Assembly (NCBI GenBank): GCA_023387735.1
Contig: JAEWHP010000023.1
Span: 124,001-188,000, forward strand
DNA length: 64,000 bases
DNA from: Pseudomonadota bacterium
GTDB taxonomy: Bacteria; Pseudomonadota; Alphaproteobacteria; Rhizobiales; Xanthobacteraceae
Direction: 5' to 3'
The notes under the pieces are model-generated. The model worked only from the letters and a program-made list of their open reading frames with translations. It was not told the DNA's origin and did not search any database. Made by a program: the position numbers and the translations under genes. Below, in pieces: positions 41,790-51,329 of the stretch; the first letter of the stretch is position 1, and every line of letters starts with the position of its first letter.

Positions 41790-43721
41790 TCAACCGGCGG
41801 CAGCATCGCTGTCGGGAAACCGATTCGGCAATGTCAGCCTCACGCGCGTCCCTTGCGAGCACGAGTCCAGTACCAGCTCCGCGCCACAACGCGCCGCGCG
41901 GCTCCGCATGTTGCGCAAGCCGCGCGCGGCCCTTATCGCCCCGGCGGATCCGTCCGTCGGGGGAACGTCAAATCCCCTGCCGTCGTCTTCGACGGTGATG
42001 CAGCCGCGATGGCGGCCGTCGTGATCCACGAGGGTTTCGATTCTCACGGTGATGCGGCGCGCGTTGGCGTGCTTCACCGCATTGGTCAACGCTTCGTCCA
42101 GCAGCCGAACGATCTGGATCACGTGCCATGGCCGCAACTCGGGATGAACCGGCAGGCCCTGCGGGGTGACCGCGCGCCACTCCAGCGTGATGTCATGCGG
42201 CCGCAGCTGCGCCATCGCGCGTTCGCGCCAAGAGCCGAGTGCCAGCATCAAGTCGCCGCCGATATCATCCATGGAGTCGATGACGAGCCGCAGGTCCTTC
42301 AGCGCCGCGCGCGCCGCGTCGCCGATCCCGGCGCCGGCATTGCCGCGCTCGCTGAGCGCCACGATGCTGACGAGCTGGCCGCCGAGCCCGTCGTGCAGGT
42401 CGCGCATCAGGCGGGTGCGCTCCCGCGCCAGCGCCGCGGCGCGGGCGCGTTCCTCCTCGCGGATGAAGCTTGCCTTGAGCTTCTCCTCCGCCTCGCGCAC
42501 CTGGGTGACCAGGCGTCCGGCAAAACCGTCGACCTCGTTCAGTGCGCGCGCAAACCGCCAGGTCAGCCCGGCACCGATTGCGACCAGCATGACCGAATAG
42601 GACAGGCGCGCGGTGAAGATGCGGTTTTGCATCATCTGGAACACCGAGAGCAGGTCGACGATCCAACACGTCAGCATGATCGTCACGGCACACCCGAGCA
42701 GCAGGCTGGCGACGTTCCGGCGCCTTAGGGCCGATCGCGCCGTCACGACCGCCATGATGGCAAGCGAGATGCCGACCGTCGGCACGGCGACAAACAAATA
42801 CAGGGTGCGCGACAGCGCCTGGTTCCCGAACAGGCCGGCCAGCGCCAGCAACGCAGCGGGTGCGAAAATGATCCAGCCGTAAGGCCGCCATTTCCATCCC
42901 GAGAACAACAGCGCAAACGTCAGCACCAGCGCGCTTTCCAGCGGCGCCGAAGAAATCAGGATCACGTTGAGCCTGGAAAAGGTCGTCTCACCCATCGGCG
43001 TCTGCAGGAAGGCCTGCGCCACGCCCACCGCCATGGCTGCTGCGAGCAGGCCATAGGCCGGTTCGTGGCGCCGCATCACCCACATGATTCCCAGGATGAC
43101 CGCGAGGATTGCCTGCCACGATGAGAACACCACCGGCAGGGTCACGAAGACCAGCGACCGCAGATGATAGCTCGGCCGCAACAATTCATCCGGCCCGACC
43201 CAGACGCGTTCCAGGAAGCCGGTGATCGGGCCCCAGATGAAGAGCCGGATCGAAACCGTGTTGGCGCCGTCGCGCAGCAGCGATGATGGAATGACCGCGA
43301 TTGCCGGCGTGTTGCGATCGGGCCGGTTGGCGGCGGGGTCGCGCCGGCTGTCGAGGATCACGACGTCGTTGACGGACACCTCGATGCCGTTGGTGAAGCG
43401 CGGCAGAAACACCGACCAGGCGCGCCCGGCCTCGTCGGCGGGCCGACTGAATTGAGCCGTGAAGCGCGGCGGGTCGTCCATCGCCTGGCGCTGCGGAGAA
43501 AAATACGGCGGCGTCACGGCGCGCTCGACGCCGCGCTCGGAGAGCTGGAATGTTTCGATGAGATATTCGGAAGGCGGCCCCGGTAGCGATTGCATGAGGG
43601 CGAAAATGCATGCCGCCGCGATCAGCGCCTGCAGCAACAGATACTGGACGAGACGGGACGAGGGCAGCCGCCTGCGCTCGCGGCGCGGCGTCACCGGTTG
43701 CGCGTCGTCCGCCGCGTTCAC
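41790..43721 (-). CDS. Sensor histidine kinase with 7TM-DISM-type sensor region
   Basis: 643 residues. N-terminal TM (about 25-45), a periplasmic domain of about 135 residues (7TMR-DISM extracellular type, PADEAGRAWSVFLPRF, VSVNDVVILD), seven TM segments (about 185-395), a coiled coil, then a HisKA_3 dimerisation region with the phospho-His in LMRDLHDGLGGQLVS and an HATPase domain (LLDEALTNAVKHANARR, VEDDGRGFDVPP, GLRNMRSRA). This is the NarL/LiaS partner class. The ligand is unknown; 7TM-DISM sensors often bind carbohydrates. The ATG overlaps the regulator's stop codon by four bases. Confidence 0.9.
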   Translation of the reverse strand: MNAADDAQPVTPRRERRRLPSSRLVQYLLLQALIAAACIFALMQSLPGPPSEYLIETFQLSERGVERAVTPPYFSPQRQAMDDPPRFTAQFSRPADEAGRAWSVFLPRFTNGIEVSVNDVVILDSRRDPAANRPDRNTPAIAVIPSSLLRDGANTVSIRLFIWGPITGFLERVWVGPDELLRPSYHLRSLVFVTLPVVFSSWQAILAVILGIMWVMRRHEPAYGLLAAAMAVGVAQAFLQTPMGETTFSRLNVILISSAPLESALVLTFALLFSGWKWRPYGWIIFAPAALLALAGLFGNQALSRTLYLFVAVPTVGISLAIMAVVTARSALRRRNVASLLLGCAVTIMLTCWIVDLLSVFQMMQNRIFTARLSYSVMLVAIGAGLTWRFARALNEVDGFAGRLVTQVREAEEKLKASFIREEERARAAALARERTRLMRDLHDGLGGQLVSIVALSERGNAGAGIGDAARAALKDLRLVIDSMDDIGGDLMLALGSWRERAMAQLRPHDITLEWRAVTPQGLPVHPELRPWHVIQIVRLLDEALTNAVKHANARRITVRIETLVDHDGRHRGCITVEDDGRGFDVPPTDGSAGAIRAARGLRNMRSRAARCGAELVLDSCSQGTRVRLTLPNRFPDSDAAAG

Positions 43722-44383
43722 AGCCGGATCAAGCCTTGCTGAACCGCCTCGAACACCGCCTCGCCCCGGGTATGGACTTCGAGCTTGCGGTAGATGCTCT
43801 TGATGTGGCCGGGCACGGTCTGGCGCGACAGGCTGAGGTGGCTCGCGATCTCGGCGTAGCTGAAACCTTTGGCGATGCCCCAGAGAATGTCGATCTCGCG
43901 CGGCGTCAGCTTGGCAGTGTTGAGCGCGGGGCCGGGCGGGGGCTCGGCCGTGCTCTGGGTCCGGCGCACGATGAAGCGGGCGATCGAGGCCGAGATCGGC
44001 GAATGCCCGGCGACGAGGTCACGCACGGTTGCGGCGATGTCGGTCGGGAACGCGTCCTTGAGCAGATAGCCGGTGGCGCCGACGGTGATTGCCGAGATCA
44101 CACTTTCCTCGTCGCCGAGAATGGAGATCACCATGATCTCGGTCTCGGGAAAGCGTCGTCGTGTTTCGCGGATCAGGTCGACGCCGTGCCCATCCGGCAA
44201 TTGCAGATCGGTGAGCAACACCCGTGGCGCGCCCTGCGCCAGGCACGCGCGCGCGTCCGTGAGCGTGCCCGCGGCCCTTACCTGGTAGCCGGCCCTGGCA
44301 AGCGCATCCTGCAGCCGCCACAGCGTCGGCGCGTCGTCTTCCACCAGCAGGACCGTAATGGCCTCGTCGCTCAATGAATTCAT
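43718..44383 (-). CDS. NarL/LuxR-family response regulator
   Basis: 221 residues. Receiver domain 1-125 (ITVLLVEDDAPTLWRLQ; phospho-Asp in VLLTDLQLPDGHG; conserved Lys in GYLLKDAFP), then a LuxR-type HTH at about 155-221 (LTPREIDILWGIAKGFSYAEIASHL, SRQTVPGHIKSIYRKL). It is the partner of the adjacent histidine kinase, translationally coupled by an ATGA overlap. The ATG at 44383 is preferred to 44497, which would add an unconserved leader. Confidence 0.92.
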   Translation of the reverse strand: MNSLSDEAITVLLVEDDAPTLWRLQDALARAGYQVRAAGTLTDARACLAQGAPRVLLTDLQLPDGHGVDLIRETRRRFPETEIMVISILGDEESVISAITVGATGYLLKDAFPTDIAATVRDLVAGHSPISASIARFIVRRTQSTAEPPPGPALNTAKLTPREIDILWGIAKGFSYAEIASHLSLSRQTVPGHIKSIYRKLEVHTRGEAVFEAVQQGLIRL

Positions 44384-44564
44384 CGGGAGAACTCCGGCCG
44401 CCTGTCCCTGCGGCACACCGCAAGTGTACCTCCGCAACGGCGGGTTGCGACACCCATATTCATGGGGCGGAGGTTTTACCAGCCTCGAAGGGCGCAAGGC
44501 GCAAATTCAAAGCGGCGCGACGAGCGAAATAGGCCTATAGATGGCCTCGCAGAGAGGCCAACCG

Positions 44565-45821
44565 ATGTCGAACACTTCCCAGAACGCAACGCCGGACCAG
44601 CAGGCCCCTCTTGCCGTCACGCTTGACGACGTCAGGGCCGCAGCGGAGGTGATCCGCGGCGCGGTCATCGTCACCGAATGCGACCAGAGCCGGACGTTGA
44701 GCGAGATCTGCGGCTGCAATCTCTGGCTCAAATTTGAGAACTTGCAGTTCACCTCGACCTTCAAGGAGCGCGGCGCGCTCAATCGCCTGACGGCGCTGTC
44801 GCCGGAGGAACGGCGGCGCGGCGTGATCGCGATGTCGGCCGGCAACCACGCCCAAGGCGTGGCCTATCACGCCAGCCTGCTCGGCATTCCCGCCACCATC
44901 GTGATGCCGGTCGGGACGCCGATGGTGAAGGTGGAGAACACGCGCCGTCACGGCGCCGAGATCGTCATTTCCGGCGCCACGCTGGAGGAGGCGGCCGAGT
45001 TCGCCCGCGCGCACGGCAAGTCGCACGACCTCACGATGATCCATCCCTATGACGATCCCCTGATCATCGCAGGCCAAGGTACCATCGCGCTGGAGATGCT
45101 TCAGGCGGTGCCGCAGCTCGACACACTGGTGATTCCGATCGGCGGCGGCGGCCTGATCTCCGGCATCGCGGTTGCGGCCAGGGCGATCCAGCCGGACCTG
45201 CGCATCGTCGGCGTGCAGGCCGAGCTCTATCCTTCGATGTACAACGTCATCAAGGGCGAACACCTGCCGATGCGCGGCGATACGCTCGCCGAAGGCATCG
45301 CGGTCAAATCGCCCGGCCGCATCACCACCGAGATCATCCGCCGTCTCGTCGATGACATCGTCCTCGTCACGGAGGACCAGATTGAGCGCGCCGTGGCGAT
45401 GCTGATCGCGATCGAAAAGACCGTGGTGGAAGGCGCCGGCGCGGCCGGCCTTGCCGCGGTGCTGGCGGCGCCGGAGCGCTTTGCGGGACGCAATGTCGGT
45501 CTGGTGCTGACCGGCGGCAACATCGACACGCGGCTGATCGCCTCGGTGCTGACCCGCGAACTCGCGCGCGAGGGGCGGCTCACTCAAATTGCCATCGACA
45601 TCGTCGACCGGCCCGGACAACTGGCCGCCGTCTCGGCGCTATTGGCCGAAGCCGGCGCCAACATCATTGAAGTCTCGCATCAGCGGACCTTCTCGGACCT
45701 GCCTGCCAAGGGCACTCTGCTCGAAGTCGTGATCGAGACGCGCGACCGGGCGCATCTCGACGAGGTGATGAAGCGGCTTGGTGAAGCGGGGTTTACCGCC
45801 TGGTTGCCGGGGCGAAGGTAA
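44565..45821 (+). CDS. Threonine ammonia-lyase with C-terminal ACT domain
   Basis: 418 residues; PLP-dependent deaminase that converts threonine to 2-oxobutanoate. PLP Lys in FTSTFKERGALN, SAGNHAQGVAYH, IGGGGLISGIA for phosphate binding, and a C-terminal ACT-like domain (about 340-418, IDIVDRPGQLAAVSALLAEAG). This single-ACT layout is that of the TdcB/IlvA short form and probably allows allosteric control. The start ATG 44565 follows AGAGGCC; ATG 44541 lacks a ribosome-binding site. No isoleucine genes are adjacent. Confidence 0.92.
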   Translation: MSNTSQNATPDQQAPLAVTLDDVRAAAEVIRGAVIVTECDQSRTLSEICGCNLWLKFENLQFTSTFKERGALNRLTALSPEERRRGVIAMSAGNHAQGVAYHASLLGIPATIVMPVGTPMVKVENTRRHGAEIVISGATLEEAAEFARAHGKSHDLTMIHPYDDPLIIAGQGTIALEMLQAVPQLDTLVIPIGGGGLISGIAVAARAIQPDLRIVGVQAELYPSMYNVIKGEHLPMRGDTLAEGIAVKSPGRITTEIIRRLVDDIVLVTEDQIERAVAMLIAIEKTVVEGAGAAGLAAVLAAPERFAGRNVGLVLTGGNIDTRLIASVLTRELAREGRLTQIAIDIVDRPGQLAAVSALLAEAGANIIEVSHQRTFSDLPAKGTLLEVVIETRDRAHLDEVMKRLGEAGFTAWLPGRR

Positions 45822-45836
45822 AGGCCCGCATCGCGT

Positions 45837-47939
45837 CTACTCCGCAATGGTCTGCCGTGGCACGGCCTGGTACGCGTCCGCGTGGGCCACGGTGGTGCCC
45901 TGTTGCTTCGTGCCCGGCATGATCTCGAAGCGCGGGTCGAAGTCCACCATGGTGGCCGCGAGCTTCTGCAACACGCTTGCATCGCCCTGAACGCGTGCGG
46001 CACCCGCCGCAATCTGTGCCTCCAGCGTCTTGCGGCCGGCCATAACCTGCTCCAGATCGGCGCGGTTGATGGTCAGCGTCAGGTCCGGGTTCGGAGCCTG
46101 GAAACCCTGGATATTGGTCAGCGTGGCATTCGCCAGCTCGACGACGAACTTTTCGCCATTGTCGGGCGTGACGAGATTGATGGTGAAGCGCAGCCCCTCC
46201 GCCTTTCGGCTGTCCATCCGGATGCCGAGGAAATTCAGGAACAGTTCCGTGGTCATCGCCCGGATGACGTCGGGGCTGCTGGAGCTGGCGGTTTCGCCCT
46301 GCGGGATGCCGCTTCGCAGCTCATAGGCGCCTGCGAGGAAGCTGTTGCGCAGGCCGGGGTTCTCCTGCTGATAGCCAAGCTGCTCAAACACATCGGCAAG
46401 CAGCTCCTTTGCCGGCTGGTTCTGCGGCTCGGCCTGCACCAGTTTGTTCAGGATCTCCGTCGCCAGCTTGTACTGTCCGTCATCGTGCAGTTGCTGGGCA
46501 CGCGCCATGATGCGTGCGGCGCCGCCCATCATCTCGACATAGAGCGGCGCGGATTCGGATGGCGAAAGCGGAATCAGCGTCGTCGGGTTGCAATCCCAGA
46601 AGCCCAGGAATCGCTGCACCACGCCGCGACTGTTGTGCTCGGGGGAGCCGTGATAGCCGCGGCAGTACCATTTCTCCTGCAGTCCTTTCGGCACGGTATA
46701 GAGGTTGTGAACCTCGTTGATGGTCACGCCCTGGTTGGCGAGGTGCAGTACCTGGTTGTTCATGTTGGCATAGATGTCGCGTTGTCCGCGCAGTACTTCC
46801 AGGATTCGGTCGTTGCTCCAGCGCGGCCAGTGGTGAGAGGCGAACATGACGTCGGCCTGAAGGCCGAAACGATACAGTGCCTCGTTGATGTATTTCGACC
46901 AGCGCAGCGGATCGCGCACGGGGGCGCCGCGGAGCGTATAGATGTTGTGCAGCGTGGCGTTGACGTTCTCCGCCATCCACAACGCCTTCATGCCTGGAAT
47001 CCAGGTGTTCATCTCGGATGGGGCTTCGGTGTTCGGCGTGTTCTGAAACACCATGGGCACGCCATCGACCTCGAACTCCTCGATGTCGCGCTCCACAATG
47101 CGCGTCGGCGGGATCAGCCCCACGGCCCCGGCGGAAACGCCCTGTCCGAGACCCTGGCCGACATAACCATGCGGAGCGGCCGGCAGCAGCAACCCGTACT
47201 GGAAGAACAGCCGCCGGTTCATCGCATTGCCGGCGTAGATATTCTCCTCGACCGTGTGCCGGAGGAAATCGCGCGGCGCGATGATCGGAATCTTGCCCGA
47301 GCGCACGTCCGCCTCGTTCACGAGGCCGCGGATGCCGCCCCAGTGGTCGCCATGATTGTGAGAGTAGATCACGGCTGTGATCGGCAATCCCTCGCCCCGA
47401 TGTTTCTGAAACAGTTGCCAGGCGGCGCGGGCCACTTCGCCCGAAACCGCCACGTCGAAAACGATCCATCCCGTTCGCCCGCGGACGAAGCTGATCTGCG
47501 ACAGGTCGAAGCCACGTATCTGATAGATGCCCGGGATGACTTCATAGAGTCCGTAATTATTGTTGAGCTTCGAAATCCGGTGCAGCGAAGGATGAATGCT
47601 GTCGAATTCTTCCTGCTGGTCGATGAATTTGAACCGCTCCATATCCCATGCGACGTGGCCCGCATCCGCCATGATTTTCATGTCGGGCATCGGGGCGATG
47701 AAGCCGCGCTTGTTCTCGTCGAAATCGCGCGTGTCCGCGAGCGGCAGAGTCGTGCGCGTCTTCCGCAACGCCTCCACCGTGAATTTCGAAGGGGCCTTGC
47801 CCTTGGGGTGGAAATGACCCTTGAGCGGCGCAGCTGTCTGCGCGCGCGCCGGGCTTTCATCCAGGATCAGATTTCCGGCTATCGCGAACGCCGCGCCTGC
47901 TGCCGGTATCGCCGTGATGATTTCGCGCCTGGTGGACAT
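45837..47939 (-). CDS. Exported alkyl/aryl sulfatase (SdsA type, MBL fold)
   Basis: 700 residues. The N-terminus (MSTRREIITAIPAAGAAFAI) looks like a Tat or Sec signal with twin Arg; cleavage near ARA. The metallo-beta-lactamase core has YSHNHGDHWGG (HxHxDH), TEAPSEMNTWIPGMKALWMAENVN and MFASHHWPRWSN, as in SdsA1 alkyl sulfatases, then a dimerisation region (ARIMARAQQLHDDGQYKLATEIL) and an SCP2-like C-terminal domain (FTINLVTPDNGEKFVVELANATL). It hydrolyses primary alkyl sulfates such as SDS to alcohols for growth. It ends convergently with the threonine deaminase, 15 bp apart. Confidence 0.92.
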   Translation of the reverse strand: MSTRREIITAIPAAGAAFAIAGNLILDESPARAQTAAPLKGHFHPKGKAPSKFTVEALRKTRTTLPLADTRDFDENKRGFIAPMPDMKIMADAGHVAWDMERFKFIDQQEEFDSIHPSLHRISKLNNNYGLYEVIPGIYQIRGFDLSQISFVRGRTGWIVFDVAVSGEVARAAWQLFQKHRGEGLPITAVIYSHNHGDHWGGIRGLVNEADVRSGKIPIIAPRDFLRHTVEENIYAGNAMNRRLFFQYGLLLPAAPHGYVGQGLGQGVSAGAVGLIPPTRIVERDIEEFEVDGVPMVFQNTPNTEAPSEMNTWIPGMKALWMAENVNATLHNIYTLRGAPVRDPLRWSKYINEALYRFGLQADVMFASHHWPRWSNDRILEVLRGQRDIYANMNNQVLHLANQGVTINEVHNLYTVPKGLQEKWYCRGYHGSPEHNSRGVVQRFLGFWDCNPTTLIPLSPSESAPLYVEMMGGAARIMARAQQLHDDGQYKLATEILNKLVQAEPQNQPAKELLADVFEQLGYQQENPGLRNSFLAGAYELRSGIPQGETASSSSPDVIRAMTTELFLNFLGIRMDSRKAEGLRFTINLVTPDNGEKFVVELANATLTNIQGFQAPNPDLTLTINRADLEQVMAGRKTLEAQIAAGAARVQGDASVLQKLAATMVDFDPRFEIMPGTKQQGTTVAHADAYQAVPRQTIAE

Positions 47940-48087
47940 TTGTTTTCCTCCCCTGTTGTTCGCGCATGATTTTTCGGAACATCTAAGGTCGGGGAGTTTC
48001 GCGGCGTTTGACGTGGATCAAGGATAGAAGTTCACCCAATCGATTCGAGGGTTTGTCCGTATTCGGCCGCGTGCGGGCGAGGCCGTG

Positions 48088-48974
48088 CTAGTTCACCAGA
48101 CGCACCGCGCCAGCGTCGCTGACATCATACCCGCCGAGTTCGGCGGCGCGGTCGCGCAGCACGGATGCACGCATGAAGCTGAACAGTGCCTGCGGCCCCG
48201 GCATGAAATAGTCGCGCTGGCGCATTACGAGGTCGAAGCGCTCCCACGTCACCGGCAGGAAATCGAGCCCCGCCGAGAGTGCCACCGAACGCGTGGCGAT
48301 ACCGCAATCGACACGGCCGGCGCGCACGGCTTGCGCGATATCAGGCCCGGTCGGGAAGGGGGCTTCGCCAGCTTGAGTTCGTCGAGCGCGATGCGCGCGC
48401 GTGCGAGTAGCGCCAGCAGCAGCAATTGCGCGCCGGCGCCGGTGGGCCGCTGCGCCATGCGGGCGCGCGAGGCTGCGATCGAGGCGATGTCGCTCAGGCC
48501 GAGCGGGTTGCCCTTTGCGACCAGAATGCCCTGCTCGCGCCGCGCAAACGCGATGACGACCGCATCGTGCAAACCCGGCGCTTCAGCGACGCCGTCGACA
48601 TTGGCGGTATCGTCGTCGCCATCCAGACGGTGCAGATGGATCGCCGCCATCATCACCTCGGCGTGGGTCAGCCGCCTTAAGCCCTCTTCGGATCCTTCCG
48701 GCAGGCTCGCCAGTCCCGAATTGCTTTCGCGCAGCGCCCATTCCAGCAGCGGATCGTGACTGCCGCCGACGATCGGCGGCGCCGCCGCCTGCGCCAGCCC
48801 GGCGTGTGCGATCAGGCCGGCGGAAACCCAGCGATCGAGTGCGGCGCGTGGAAACAGCCAGCGCCCGGTCACCTTGCTGCAGGGAATCGCGCGCTCAGCG
48901 ACCAGCTCGTAAAGCTTGCGCTCGGAAAGCCGGAGGTAGTCTGCCGCCTCGTCAGTGGTGAGGAGTTCTGGCAT
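48088..48974 (-). pseudogene. HTH-PBP regulator of the tungstate locus, apparent 1-base frameshift
   Basis: An excisionase/MerR-type HTH (about 1-55, LTTDEAADYLRLSERKLYELVAE) fused to a substrate-binding-like domain (PBP_like) with ARREQGILVAKGNPLGLSDI and RPTGAGAQLLL. Near 48355-48368 the frame changes: the first part reads ELKLAKPPSRPG, but the expected continuation (EAPFPTGPDIAQAV, then RVDCGIATRS) is in the next frame and runs to a stop at 48088. One base is missing, next to a run of five G. It may be a true pseudogene or a sequencing error. ATG 48974. Divergent from tupB, it is the likely molybdate/tungstate-responsive regulator. Confidence 0.75.
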
Positions 48975-49063
48975 GTGCACCAATATGCATTTGAGTGCAG
49001 CTGTTACAGAAATTGACCACAATCGTAGCATCTGCGCAAGATGTTTGCGAAACGGAATATCCG

Positions 49064-49756
49064 ATGCCGGCCGAATTATCCGCTCTTGAACTCGTGCTCA
49101 GCGGCGATCCCGCGCTGTTCGCCATCGTGCGGCTGTCGCTGGTCGTCAGCCTGTCTGCGGTGCTGCTGGCTGCGCTGATCGGCATCCCCCTGGGCGCCTG
49201 GATCGCGCTCACGAAATTCCCCGGCCGGCAGGGCGCCATCGTCCTGCTCAATGCCCTGATGGGCCTGCCGCCGGTCGTTGTCGGCCTGGCGGTCTATCTC
49301 GCGCTGTCGCGGTCCGGGCCGCTGGGATCGTTCGGCCTGCTGTTCACGCCGCGCGCCATGATCATTGCGCAGACCGTGCTGGTCACGCCGATCATCGCCG
49401 CGCTGGCGCGGCAGACCATCGAGGATCTCTGGCTCGAATATCGCGACGAACTCACCGCGATGAATCTCGGCCCGCTCGGTCGGGTCGCGACACTGATCTG
49501 GGACGCGCGATTCAGCCTGGTCACGGCGCTGCTCGCGGGCTTCGGCCGCGCGGCCGCCGAAGTCGGCGCGATCATCATCGTCGGCGGCAATATTGAAGGC
49601 TTCACCCGCACCATGACGACGGCGATTGCGCTGGAAACCTCCAAGGGCGATTTGCCGCTCGCGGTAGGGCTCGGTCTGGTCCTGATCGCAATCGTGATCG
49701 CGATCAACGCGCTGGCGTGGACCGCGCGCCGCGCCGGCGAACGACTGGCGGGGTGA
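49064..49756 (+). CDS. tupB: Tungstate ABC transporter permease
   Basis: 230-residue inner-membrane permease with about six TM segments. The conserved EAA-like loop and the segments LIGIPLGAWIALTKFPGRQ, LMGLPPVVVGLAVYL and AEVGAIIIVGGNIEGFTRTMTTAIALET match TupB/ModB-like permeases. ATG 49064 gives the family-like N-terminus; a GTG frame extends 23 codons upstream but crosses the regulatory region. First gene of tupBCA, divergent from the HTH-PBP regulator. Confidence 0.9.
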   Translation: MPAELSALELVLSGDPALFAIVRLSLVVSLSAVLLAALIGIPLGAWIALTKFPGRQGAIVLLNALMGLPPVVVGLAVYLALSRSGPLGSFGLLFTPRAMIIAQTVLVTPIIAALARQTIEDLWLEYRDELTAMNLGPLGRVATLIWDARFSLVTALLAGFGRAAAEVGAIIIVGGNIEGFTRTMTTAIALETSKGDLPLAVGLGLVLIAIVIAINALAWTARRAGERLAG

Positions 49757-49758
49757 CC

Positions 49759-50481
49759 ATGCGCGCGCCTTCCCAAGAACTGCCGGTCGTGTTCGATGGC
49801 GTCACGGTGACGGCGGGGCCGGTCACCATCCTCGACGATATTTCGCTTTCGTTGGCGTCGGGTTCGCCGACAGTGCTGATCGGCCCCAACGGCTCGGGGA
49901 AGTCGACGCTGTTGCGCATCGCGATGGGCCTCATGCCGCCATCACGCGGCCGCATCACCTGGGGCGGGCGTGAGAACGTCCCGCCGCTCAAGCGCGCGAT
50001 CGTGTTTCAGCGTCCCGCAATGCTTCGCCGCAGCGCTGGCGCCAACATCCGCTATGCGCTGCGTGCCGCCGGCATTCCGCGCGCCGAACACGCGCGTCGC
50101 ACGGGCGAGTTGCTCGAACTCGTCGGTCTCGGAAGTCTCGCCGATCGCGCCGCGCGGAGACTATCCGGCGGCGAGCAGCAGCGACTGGCGCTGGCGCGCG
50201 CGCTCGCACGCGATCCGGCGGTGCTGTTTCTCGACGAGCCGACGGCAAGCCTCGATCCCACCGCCACCAAGGCGGTGGAGGACATCATCCGCGCTGTCAG
50301 CCAGCGCAACATCAAGGTCGTGATGGCGACCCATGATCTCGGCGAGGCCCGGCGTCTGGCCGGCGACATCGTCATGCTCCACCGCGGCCGCGTCGTGGAA
50401 AGCGGCCCGGCCGCATCGTTCCTCGACACACCGCAAACCGCCGAGGCGAGGGCGTTTCTTGCCGGCGAACTGCTCATTTAA
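49759..50481 (+). CDS. tupC: Tungstate ABC transporter ATP-binding protein
   Basis: 240 residues, the ATPase of the tungstate importer. Walker A GPNGSGKST, Q-loop in IVFQRPAML, signature LSGGEQQRLALARAL, Walker B VLFLDEPTASLD and switch His in MATHDLGEA. The short form lacks the molybdate TOBE domain of ModC. ATG 49759 lies 2 bp after the tupB stop; the stop codon overlaps the possible early start of tupA. Confidence 0.92.
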   Translation: MRAPSQELPVVFDGVTVTAGPVTILDDISLSLASGSPTVLIGPNGSGKSTLLRIAMGLMPPSRGRITWGGRENVPPLKRAIVFQRPAMLRRSAGANIRYALRAAGIPRAEHARRTGELLELVGLGSLADRAARRLSGGEQQRLALARALARDPAVLFLDEPTASLDPTATKAVEDIIRAVSQRNIKVVMATHDLGEARRLAGDIVMLHRGRVVESGPAASFLDTPQTAEARAFLAGELLI

Positions 50482-50495
50482 TGGGAGACAACAAG

Positions 50496-51329
50496 ATGAA
50501 CATGCTCACTCGCCGCCTGCTGATCGTAGCCGCCGCCAGCCTCGCCTTCGCCGGCAGCGCGCGCGCACAGGACAAATCGATCGTCGTGGCCTCGACCACC
50601 TCGACGCAGGATTCCGGCCTGTTCGGGCACATCCTGCCGATGTTCAAGGCCAAGACGGGAATCGACGTCAAGGTGGTGGCGCAAGGCACCGGCCAGGCGC
50701 TCGATACCGGGCGTCGCGGCGATGCGGATGTCGTGTTCGTCCACGCCAAACCCGCGGAGGAAAAATTCCTGTCCGAAGGCTTTGGCGTCAAGCGTTACCC
50801 CGTCATGTACAACGACTTCATCCTGATCGGCCCGAAGAGCGATCCGGCCGGCATCAAGGGATCGAAGGATATCGTGGCCGCGCTCGGCGCGATCAAGGCC
50901 AAGGGCGCCGATTTCATTTCGCGCGGCGATAAGTCGGGCACGCATCAGGCCGAGCTCAACCTCTGGAAGGTCGCCGGCGTCGACATCGCCAAGGACAAGG
51001 GGCCCTGGTACAAGGAGATCGGGCAGGGCATGGGCGCAGCACTGAACACCGCGTCGGCCTCCAACGCCTATGTGCTCGCCGATCGCGGCACCTGGCTGTC
51101 GTTCAAGAACCGCGGCGACCTCGTGATCGCGGTCGAGGGCGACAAGCGGATGTTCAACCAGTACGGCGTGATGCTGGTGAATCCGCAGAAGCATCCGAGC
51201 GTCAAGAAGGATCTCGGCCAGCAGTTCATCGACTGGCTGGTGTCGTCGGAGGGCCAGAAGGCCATCGCCGACTACAAGATCAATGGCGAGCAGTTGTTCT
51301 ATCCCAACGCCAGCGATTCCGGCGCGTGA
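50496..51329 (+). CDS. tupA: Tungstate-binding periplasmic protein
   Basis: 277 residues; signal peptide ends SARA. VASTTSTQDSGLF just after it is the TupA hallmark that distinguishes tungstate binders from ModA, and GDKSGTHQAELNLW with YVLADRGTWLSF complete the oxyanion site. ATG 50496 has GGGAGA upstream; an ATG at 50481 overlaps the tupC stop. tupA is followed directly by a ModA-like gene. Confidence 0.93.
   Translation: MNMLTRRLLIVAAASLAFAGSARAQDKSIVVASTTSTQDSGLFGHILPMFKAKTGIDVKVVAQGTGQALDTGRRGDADVVFVHAKPAEEKFLSEGFGVKRYPVMYNDFILIGPKSDPAGIKGSKDIVAALGAIKAKGADFISRGDKSGTHQAELNLWKVAGVDIAKDKGPWYKEIGQGMGAALNTASASNAYVLADRGTWLSFKNRGDLVIAVEGDKRMFNQYGVMLVNPQKHPSVKKDLGQQFIDWLVSSEGQKAIADYKINGEQLFYPNASDSGA

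Noticed and set aside
45882..47969. A 695-codon plus-strand open frame opposite the alkyl sulfatase
   Set aside because: Antisense to an SdsA-type enzyme with intact motifs; no start signal or family resemblance.
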